Shown here: in pieces, positions 58,395 through 64,000 of the stretch
Layout: every line of letters begins with the position of its first letter
Numbering within the stretch: position 1 is the first letter of the stretch
Source of the DNA: Autumnicola psychrophila
Lineage (GTDB): Bacteria; Bacteroidota; Bacteroidia; Flavobacteriales; Flavobacteriaceae
Direction of reading: 5' to 3'
Length of the DNA stretch: 64,000 nucleotides
Assembly (NCBI RefSeq): GCF_031846645.1
Contig: NZ_JAVRHN010000001.1
Coordinates: 372,001 to 436,000 of the forward strand
Notes under the pieces: generated by a model
The model's input: only the letters and a program-made list of their open reading frames with translations
The model's database searches: none
What the model was told of the DNA's origin: nothing
Translations under genes and position numbers: made by a program

Positions 58395-60480
58395 GTCGTA
58401 CCTCCCTTGTTCTATATGCATCTACTCTCTTCAGAAATAAAGACGCATCTTCTAAATACTTTACAGCAAAAGCTTCTGAAGGCTCATGCTCATTCAACTG
58501 ATAAGCAAATTCTTTGAAGGAAGTGGAAAGTTCAATTTTTCCTGTTTCCACAAAAAGCTCATCAAATTGAGAAATAATACCTGCCTGTGTATTCGTTTTT
58601 ACATCATCAGCAATTAATAAGGCTTTAGCCGAATTCACAATAGATGTATAGGCATGGTAAATACTATCTGCCCAGTCTTTTCTATCCAGCGCGCTTTTTG
58701 CATTATCAATTTTTTCTTCGCTTTCAAAAAGAAGCGTTGCAATAAGGTCAATCACCACCCCGGCACATTCACCAACTCCAACTGCCTTAATATAAGGTTT
58801 TTCATGACCCCAGTCAACATATTCCTCTTCAGTGAAATTAGATGTATCGGCAATATCCTTTAGTAAATCATAGAAATATGTTTTCCCCTGGCGATCGTAG
58901 TATTCAATAAATCTTTCTTCAGAAGCTGCATTTGCTTCAAAATCGTTTAAAAGAATCCGGAAAGCCGCAGGGCCTCTTTTACTTGGCACCTTAACTACCT
59001 TATCTGCAAAGCGTCCCTCTCCGTCTCCAAGAGTTCCTCCTCCAAGTAAGATCTGAAGTGCCGGAGCTACCGTTTTTCCAATTTTTATAGACATTCCCTG
59101 AAAGCCAATTTCAGCCATGTTATGCTGACCACAGGCATTCATACAACCACTAATTTTAATGGTAATATCCCTTCCGTTTACAAATTGCGGATATTCATCC
59201 TTCAGGACATCTTCAAGAACATCGGCAATTCCTGTACTACTGGCGATCCCAAGGTTACAGGTATCTGTTCCCGGGCAGGCTGTAATATCTACTGTTTTAT
59301 CATAACCGGTTTCCGCATATCCCAATTTTTTTAATTCTGAATAAAAGAACGGAAGAAACTCTTCGCGAACGTGACGGATCAAAATATCCTGCCTTAAAGT
59401 TAACCTAATTTCATTTCCGGCATATTTTTTCACTAAATCTGCAAGTTTCCTTGCACCTCCTGTATAAAAATCTCCTAAAGGTACGCGAATACCTACAGCA
59501 AATAATCCTTCTTGTTTCTGTGGAAGTACATTTGTGCTTTTCCAAAGTTCGAAATCTTTTTGATCTTCAATTTCTACTGAAGGAATTTCTACCTCCTGTA
59601 AAGGTGGTGCTGCTTCAAACTTTTCAATTTCAATATTCGGCTCTTTTTTGGATAGTGCAGTATTTTGCTCCGCTACCAATTCCATAAAAGCATCTTTTCC
59701 AAAATCCTTCACAAGATATTTCATTCTTGCTTTCATCCTTTTTGCCCGCTCTCCATAACGGTCAAAAACACGTAATACTCCTTCAATAAGGGAAATTATT
59801 TTATCTGCTTCTATAAATTCATAAAGCACATCTGCATGTCTTGGCTGAGAACCTAAACCTCCACCAAGCATTACTTTAAATCCGCGTTTTCCATCTTTCA
59901 TCTTAGCGATAAAGCCCAAATCATGAAGGTAACTTAGCGCAGTATCTTCATCTGAAGAAGAGAAAGACATTTTAAACTTTCTCCCCATTTCCTGACATAT
60001 AGGATTCCGTAGAAAGAACTGAAAAGCAGCGTGAGCATAAGGGGAAACATCAAAAGGCTCATTTACGTCTATCCCCGCAGTTGGAGAAGCCGTGATGTTT
60101 CTTACCGTATTTCCGCAGGCTTCACGAAGTGTTATATCATCTTTTTCCAGTTGGGACCATAATTCTGGTGTGCGGTCAAGGCTCACATAATGAATCTGAA
60201 TATCCTGCCTGGTAGTAATATGCAACCTCCCCCGGGAATATTCATCAGATACATCAGCAATCCTGTGTAACTGTTCAGAAGTAACTTTACCAAATGGAAG
60301 TTTTATACGAACCATTTGAACTCCTGCCTGCCTTTGTCCATAAACACCCCGTGCAAGACGTAAACTCCTGAATTTCTCCTCATCGGCTTTACCTTCACGG
60401 AACAACCTGATTCTTTTTTCCAGGTCTATAATGTCGTTCTCAACAACAGGATTTTCTATTTCGGTTCTAAAACTTTGCAT
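58387..60480 (-). CDS. Nitrite/sulfite reductase hemoprotein with C-terminal HEPN-like domain
   Basis: 697-residue siroheme/[4Fe-4S] reductase that reduces sulfite to sulfide. The tandem ferredoxin-like and catalytic repeats include GVYGQRQAGVQMVRIKLPFG, GRLHITTRQDIQIHYV and CGNTVRNITASPTAG; the cluster ligands are Cys402, Cys408, Cys446 and Cys450 (ACPGTDTCNLGI and SGCMNACGQHN). From about residue 570 a tail of predicted helices (ALDRKDWADSIYHAYTSIVN and AKALLIADD) looks like a HEPN domain, absent from E. coli CysI. The operon position after cysN and before siroheme genes supports sulfite as substrate. Its transcription is gated by the upstream attenuator. Confidence 0.92.
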   Translation of the reverse strand: MQSFRTEIENPVVENDIIDLEKRIRLFREGKADEEKFRSLRLARGVYGQRQAGVQMVRIKLPFGKVTSEQLHRIADVSDEYSRGRLHITTRQDIQIHYVSLDRTPELWSQLEKDDITLREACGNTVRNITASPTAGIDVNEPFDVSPYAHAAFQFFLRNPICQEMGRKFKMSFSSSDEDTALSYLHDLGFIAKMKDGKRGFKVMLGGGLGSQPRHADVLYEFIEADKIISLIEGVLRVFDRYGERAKRMKARMKYLVKDFGKDAFMELVAEQNTALSKKEPNIEIEKFEAAPPLQEVEIPSVEIEDQKDFELWKSTNVLPQKQEGLFAVGIRVPLGDFYTGGARKLADLVKKYAGNEIRLTLRQDILIRHVREEFLPFFYSELKKLGYAETGYDKTVDITACPGTDTCNLGIASSTGIADVLEDVLKDEYPQFVNGRDITIKISGCMNACGQHNMAEIGFQGMSIKIGKTVAPALQILLGGGTLGDGEGRFADKVVKVPSKRGPAAFRILLNDFEANAASEERFIEYYDRQGKTYFYDLLKDIADTSNFTEEEYVDWGHEKPYIKAVGVGECAGVVIDLIATLLFESEEKIDNAKSALDRKDWADSIYHAYTSIVNSAKALLIADDVKTNTQAGIISQFDELFVETGKIELSTSFKEFAYQLNEHEPSEAFAVKYLEDASLFLKRVDAYRTREVRHA

Positions 60481-60525
60481 AATATTGAAAAATTTAATTT
60501 ATCACCTGAAAAACAGGATTTTGAT

Positions 60526-60567
60526 AAAAAAGGTTCTTTTAGTTTTTACGCTTAAAAAGAACCTTTT
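60526..60567 (-). terminator. Attenuator terminator before the sulfite reductase gene
   Basis: Minus strand: AAAAGGTTCTTTTT, loop, AAAAGAACCTTTTTT: a stem of about 12-13 bp and a U-rich tail, 46 bp before the sulfite reductase start. The 5' arm can alternatively pair with upstream RNA (60,579-60,592), giving the antiterminator described for the leader peptide. Confidence 0.82.
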
Positions 60568-60594
60568 ATAATTGGATGTTATAAAAACGGTCTT

Positions 60595-60657
60595 CTAAGT
60601 ATTTGCTGTACAGCGCATACACATATACTTATAAAATGATGTTTTTTTTAATTTCAT
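60595..60657 (-). CDS. Cys-rich leader peptide of a putative cysteine attenuator
   Basis: A 20-codon ORF in the cysN-sulfite reductase gap, starting 7 bp after the cysN stop and ending with YMCMRCTANT: two cysteines three residues apart, at positions 13 and 16. Immediately after the stop, GACCGTTTTTATAA (60,579-60,592) can pair with TTATAAAAGGTTC (60,559-60,571), which contains the 5' arm of the terminator. A ribosome stalled at the Cys codons would leave this antiterminator free; one at the stop would cover its first arm and permit termination. Sequence and pairings are seen directly; regulation is inferred. I know of no description of this exact element. Confidence 0.75.
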   Translation of the reverse strand: MKLKKTSFYKYMCMRCTANT

Positions 60658-60664
60658 TTGATTC

Positions 60665-61909
60665 TTACTTTATAAAGCCAACTCCGGAAGTTGTATTTGT
60701 TTGTGTATCCACAAGAATAAAACGTCCATTTGCTTTATTTTTTTCAAAGTTATCTGCAAAAATGGACTTACTCAATTTAATGGAAACCTGGCCTATCTCA
60801 TTAAGCTGAAGTGATGAAGCTTCGCTGATCCCTCCAAAATCTGTAGAAACCTGACCCTCAATTTTGTCAATTTTCGCCATTACTCCGTTAGTATTATGCT
60901 GAAGCACGTATTTACTTCCCGGCACAAGAGCTTTCCCGTCCATCCAGCAAATAGTAGCATTTAGTTGTTTTGACTCTTTCGGCACTTCTGAAGATTTTAC
61001 GAGGGTATTTCCACGCGCCACATTAATGTCGTCTTCCAAAGTAATGGTTACTGAGCTTCCTGCCGGTGCTTCTTGAAATTTCTCATCAAAAAAGAATATT
61101 TCCTTTATAGTTGAAGTTGTTAAAGATGGAAGCACAGTTACCTCATCCCCTACTTTAAGGCTGTTCCCTGTAATTTTCCCTGCATAACCCCTAAAATCAT
61201 GATGCTCATCGGTTTTAGGACGAATCACAGTTTGTACGGCAAAACGCGCCTGTGAAGTTTCCTGAAAATCTTCAGCTTTGACATTTTCCAGATGCTCAAG
61301 AACGGTGTCTCCATTGTACCATGGCATTGCTGTAGATTTTTCAGCAATATTCTCTCCCCATAGTGCACTTACCGGAATAAATGTCAATTTTTGTTCTTTA
61401 AAGTCGCTCTCTTCCTGAAGTTTTCTAAAATCGGCAACAATTTCATTAAAAACCTCTTCAGAATAGTTTACCAGGTCCATTTTATTGATTGCCACCACAA
61501 CTTCTTTTACACGAAGCAGGTTATTTATAAAAAAGTGGCGATACGTCTGTTCGATCACTCCTTTTCTGGCATCAATTAAAATTATTGAAGCCTGAGAAGT
61601 CGACGCTCCTGTTACCATGTTCCGGGTATATTCAACGTGCCCGGGAGTATCAGCAATGATGTAACTCTTTTTCTTTGTAGAAAAATAAATATGAGCAACA
61701 TCTATAGTAATCCCCTGTTCCCGCTCTGCAACCAAACCATCTGTAGCCAAAGAAAAATCCAGATAATCCAGACCTTTTTTTCGACTGCTTTTATCGATTG
61801 CCTCGATCTTGTCTGAGGTAAGGGACTGTGTATCGTAAAGCAACCTACCTATAAGTGTACTTTTACCATCGTCTACGCTACCTGCTGTTGCTATTTTTAA
61901 AACTTCCAT
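60665..61909 (-). CDS. cysN: Sulfate adenylyltransferase large subunit (GTPase)
   Basis: GTPase subunit of ATP sulfurylase, coupling GTP hydrolysis to adenylylsulfate formation; 414 residues. It has the elongation-factor-like motifs GSVDDGKSTLIGRLLYDTQS, DTPGHVEYTRNMVTGAS and INKMDLVNY, with beta-barrel domains after about 230. There is no APS kinase domain fused at its C-terminus. It follows cysD by 59 bp and precedes the cysteine leader ORF. Confidence 0.95.
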   Translation of the reverse strand: MEVLKIATAGSVDDGKSTLIGRLLYDTQSLTSDKIEAIDKSSRKKGLDYLDFSLATDGLVAEREQGITIDVAHIYFSTKKKSYIIADTPGHVEYTRNMVTGASTSQASIILIDARKGVIEQTYRHFFINNLLRVKEVVVAINKMDLVNYSEEVFNEIVADFRKLQEESDFKEQKLTFIPVSALWGENIAEKSTAMPWYNGDTVLEHLENVKAEDFQETSQARFAVQTVIRPKTDEHHDFRGYAGKITGNSLKVGDEVTVLPSLTTSTIKEIFFFDEKFQEAPAGSSVTITLEDDINVARGNTLVKSSEVPKESKQLNATICWMDGKALVPGSKYVLQHNTNGVMAKIDKIEGQVSTDFGGISEASSLQLNEIGQVSIKLSKSIFADNFEKNKANGRFILVDTQTNTTSGVGFIK

Positions 61910-61968
61910 TTTTTCTAAAATCGTTAAATTCTGTTCTTTGCTTGAGATAATTTCTTCGGAAACGGTTT

Positions 61969-62868
61969 CTAAAAGTAACCTTGCTGCTTCCTGGTTTCCA
62001 TCGCAGCTTCAGAGCGTTTATCATCTATTCTTGCACCACGTTCAGAAATTGAAGACTCTCTTATTTCCTGAATTATTTTCTGAATAGAATCTGCTTTGGA
62101 TTCTACCGCCGCTGTACAGGTAATATCTCCAACTGTTCTAAATCTTACGCTGCGCTTTTCTGTAACCTCATCTTCTTCTTTATATACATATTCTGAAGCA
62201 GTCCAGATTAAACCATCCCTTTCGAATATCTCACGCTCATGCGCAAAATAAATAGACGGAATTTCGATTTTTTCCTGATCGATGTAGTTCCACACGTCAA
62301 GCTCTGTCCAGTTAGAAATCGGAAAAACCCTTACGTTCTGTCCGATTTCAATCCTTCCATTTAGCATATCAAATACTTCCGGACGCTGATTCTTTTCGTC
62401 CCACTCTCCAAAATCGTTTCTTACTGAAAAAATTCGCTCTTTCGCCCTGGCTTTCTCCTCATCTCTTCTTGCACCCCCAATACAGGCATCAAATTTAAAT
62501 TCTTCTATAGCATCAAGAAGTGTATTTGTCTGCAGTCCGTTTCGGCTGGAATATTTACCTTTTTCCTCTATGGATTTACCATTGTCTATATCGTCCTGTA
62601 CATGACGCACTATCAACTCAAGTCCCAATTCCCTTACCAGTCTATCCCTAAATTCTATGGTTTCGGGAAAATTATGACCAGTATCTATATGCATTAAAGG
62701 AAAAGGAATCTTTGCAGGATGAAACGCCTTTTGAGCCAGTCTAACCAGGGTAATGGAATCTTTTCCGCCGGAAAAGAGCAAGACCGGGTTTTCAAACTGT
62801 GCCACTACCTCTCTAAAGATGTAAATAGCTTCGCTTTCTAAGGTATTTTGATTTAGTATCGAATTCAT
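61969..62868 (-). CDS. cysD: Sulfate adenylyltransferase small subunit
   Basis: Nucleotide-binding catalytic subunit of ATP sulfurylase, 299 residues. The PP-loop is LLFSGGKDSITLVRL, followed by HIDTGHNFPETIEFRDRLV, ACIGGARRDEEKARAKERIF and VFPISNWTELDVWNYI. It works as a heterodimer with CysN. The gene starts 11 bp after the cysH stop. Confidence 0.95.
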   Translation of the reverse strand: MNSILNQNTLESEAIYIFREVVAQFENPVLLFSGGKDSITLVRLAQKAFHPAKIPFPLMHIDTGHNFPETIEFRDRLVRELGLELIVRHVQDDIDNGKSIEEKGKYSSRNGLQTNTLLDAIEEFKFDACIGGARRDEEKARAKERIFSVRNDFGEWDEKNQRPEVFDMLNGRIEIGQNVRVFPISNWTELDVWNYIDQEKIEIPSIYFAHEREIFERDGLIWTASEYVYKEEDEVTEKRSVRFRTVGDITCTAAVESKADSIQKIIQEIRESSISERGARIDDKRSEAAMETRKQQGYF

Positions 62869-62879
62869 TTATATATTTT

Positions 62880-63509
62880 TTAAGCGTGTAAACCACACTC
62901 TCTATTGGCTAAAACTTTTGTAGGGTCAAAATACTTAAATTCATTTGGCAGACCATGTTCTTCGAGATAAGCATCCAGCTTCTCGTCACTCCAATGGTAA
63001 AACGGACTAACCTTTAACATACCGTCTTTGCTGTAACTAAGTATATCTATACTATTTCTAAAAGAGGTTTGCCCCTTTCTTAGATTAGTAAACCACACAT
63101 CTGGCTGTTGCTGCTTCATTGCTCTCTGGAAAGGCTCTAGCTTAACTTGTTTTGTAAATTCGTCATGTAGAGATGAATTTACATCAGGTATTCCTCCAAA
63201 AAGTGCATCCCTGTATGCAGCGGTTTGCTTTGGCGTATAAAGCTTTACATTAAGCTGAAGTGTATCTATAACTTCTTTTGCATGTTTATAGGTTTGCGGA
63301 GTATTATACCCGGTATCACACCAAATCACTTTTACAGACGGATCTATTTTAGAACATACATGAAGAATAGCTGCCTCGTAAGGACGAAAATTAGTGGTTA
63401 CTACAGGTTTTTCAGCATTTGAAATAACCCATTGCACAATTTCAGCCGGGGTAATCCCCTTTAATTGCTGATTAAGCACTTTTAGTTCTTGTTCGTTATA
63501 CTTTTTCAT
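62880..63509 (-). CDS. cysH: Phosphoadenylylsulfate (PAPS) reductase
   Basis: 209 residues; reduces PAPS or adenylylsulfate to sulfite. Fold motifs: VVTTNFRPYEAAILHV, VIWCDTGYNTPQTYKHA, and the C-terminal active-site cysteine in NRECGLHA. The four cysteines (CC and CxxC) that bind the [4Fe-4S] cluster of APS reductases are not present; the region that should contain CCxxRKxxPL reads WFTNLRKGQTSF. It therefore looks like the PAPS-using type. It shares a 2 bp gap with DUF2061. Confidence 0.9.
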   Translation of the reverse strand: MKKYNEQELKVLNQQLKGITPAEIVQWVISNAEKPVVTTNFRPYEAAILHVCSKIDPSVKVIWCDTGYNTPQTYKHAKEVIDTLQLNVKLYTPKQTAAYRDALFGGIPDVNSSLHDEFTKQVKLEPFQRAMKQQQPDVWFTNLRKGQTSFRNSIDILSYSKDGMLKVSPFYHWSDEKLDAYLEEHGLPNEFKYFDPTKVLANRECGLHA

Positions 63510-63511
63510 AA

Positions 63512-63769
63512 CTATTCCTTTCCAAAGTTTATTTTATTCCAGATCCTCTCGTGACCAAAATAAAGTATCATTTTTGTAACCAATTCTACAGAGCCTATTG
63601 CCATAGCTGTCTTTATCTCACCAGTCAACACCCACGATATCGCTACCGTATCCATTGTTCCCACTATTCTCCAGCTGACGGTTTTTGCAATACTGCGCAT
63701 CGGTTTTTCTGCAGCCCTGTCTTTTTTGTAACTCTTTTTCGTCTTCGTCTGGTCAAGCAACATAAGCAT
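63512..63769 (-). CDS. DUF2061 small membrane protein of the sulfate operon
   Basis: 85 residues; the core AKTVSWRIVGTMDTVAISWV and GEIKTAMAIGSVELVTKMIL has two hydrophobic helices, typical of DUF2061, a family often found next to sulfate-assimilation genes and sometimes fused to APS kinase. Its role is unknown; the position suggests a membrane protein related to sulfate handling. It is the first gene of the operon after the promoter and Rrf2 gene. Confidence 0.88.
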   Translation of the reverse strand: MLMLLDQTKTKKSYKKDRAAEKPMRSIAKTVSWRIVGTMDTVAISWVLTGEIKTAMAIGSVELVTKMILYFGHERIWNKINFGKE

Positions 63770-63785
63770 AGTAATTCTTATTATT

Positions 63786-63848
63786 CTATTACCCTATCGG
63801 GTTACTAGGTTATACTGCAAATGTAAACTTCAATTTCAATTACTCCAA
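63786..63848 (-). promoter_or_regulatory. Promoter and inverted-repeat operator of the sulfate operon
   Basis: Minus strand: TTG (63,846-63,848), 20 bp, TACATTTG (63,818-63,825), about 50 bp before the DUF2061 start. Downstream of the -7 box, CTAGTAACCCGATAGGGTAATAG (63,786-63,808) is an imperfect inverted repeat around GATA. Its place between promoter and start suits a repressor operator, plausibly for the neighbouring Rrf2 protein. Confidence 0.6.
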
Positions 63849-63895
63849 CTAATTAGAGCTCTAATTTACAGGATTTAACATTTATTTGTGGGATC

Positions 63896-64000
63896 CTACT
63901 CCTTTACAGCTAAATCAGCTAAAGTATTATCTCCCAGAATTTTTAAAGTGCTGTCTCTTACCTGGATCATAAGGGCATGAACAGAGCACTTTTCCTCACT
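63896..64000 (-). CDS. Rrf2 family transcriptional regulator (3' end only)
   Basis: Runs off the right edge. The visible C-terminus reads EEKCSVHALMIQVRDSTLKI and LGDNTLADLAVKE before the TAG at 63,896. The ending with CSVH and the helical HALMIQVRDSTLKIL pattern matches Rrf2 proteins of the CymR/IscR kind. It lies directly upstream of the sulfate genes, so a regulator of sulfur assimilation is the likely role. Only about 35 residues are visible, so the call is partial. Confidence 0.7.
   Translation of the reverse strand, partial: SEEKCSVHALMIQVRDSTLKILGDNTLADLAVKE

Noticed and set aside
63770..63815. Leader peptide attenuator ahead of DUF2061
   Set aside because: No short ORF with clustered codons and no terminator hairpin; the symmetric site here looks like a protein operator.

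Overview
The window looks like a chromosomal segment of a Flavobacteriaceae member (Bacteroidota), probably near the Gramella/Salegentibacter/Zunongwangia group; the genus is a guess. The signs are two SusC/SusD pairs, a gliding-motility ATPase (gldA), a methionine synthase split into two genes, promoters of the Bacteroidota type (TTG, about 19-21 bp, TAnnTTTG) without clear Shine-Dalgarno sequences, and flavobacterial intergenic repeats.

Region 1 (1-25,550) is an accessory carbohydrate island read on the minus strand: SusC-SusD, SusC-SusD, a DUF1735/DUF5627-type surface lipoprotein, a GH10 xylanase with inserted carbohydrate-binding modules, a broken GH5-like gene, a second GH10, then GH97, GH43, GH95 and GH43. 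The mix fits a polysaccharide utilisation locus for a decorated xylan: endo-cleavage by GH10, import by SusCD, removal of arabinose/xylose and (L-)galactose-type side groups. No regulator or sugar transporter of the inner membrane lies in the window. Decayed IS256 and IS3 transposases flank the locus, and a tRNA-Arg gene marks its right edge.

Region 2 (25,550-40,750) is core genome: yqeY with tRNA-Arg, a radical-SAM/DUF4130 pair of presumed DNA-metabolism function, two small acidic lipoproteins, polyprenyl synthase, rlmN, queA, and a long operon rsgA-dtd-two transglutaminase-like proteins-mazG-membrane protein-aroA.

Region 3 (40,800-54,300) holds the Phe/Tyr operon (prephenate dehydratase, aminotransferase, prephenate dehydrogenase, DAHP synthase-chorismate mutase). 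It is preceded by a textbook attenuator whose leader peptide carries a run of Phe/Tyr codons. Then come gldA, a GIN-domain lipoprotein with a PagL-like lipid A deacylase, and the methionine genes metF and split metH under an S-box (SAM-I) riboswitch, plus an OsmC protein.

Region 4 (54,400-64,000) has a lipoprotein gene broken by one in-frame stop, then the assimilatory sulfate operon: Rrf2 regulator (partial), DUF2061, cysH, cysD, cysN, sulfite reductase fused to a HEPN-like tail, cobA, precorrin-2 dehydrogenase and a ferredoxin-NADP reductase-like flavoprotein. Between cysN and the sulfite reductase gene I find an apparently cysteine-sensing attenuator: a 20-codon ORF with closely spaced Cys codons, followed by mutually exclusive antiterminator and terminator hairpins. 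With the SAM riboswitch and the Phe/Tyr attenuator, this gives three independent RNA-based sensors of amino-acid supply in about 16 kb. The cysteine element is the least familiar of them.
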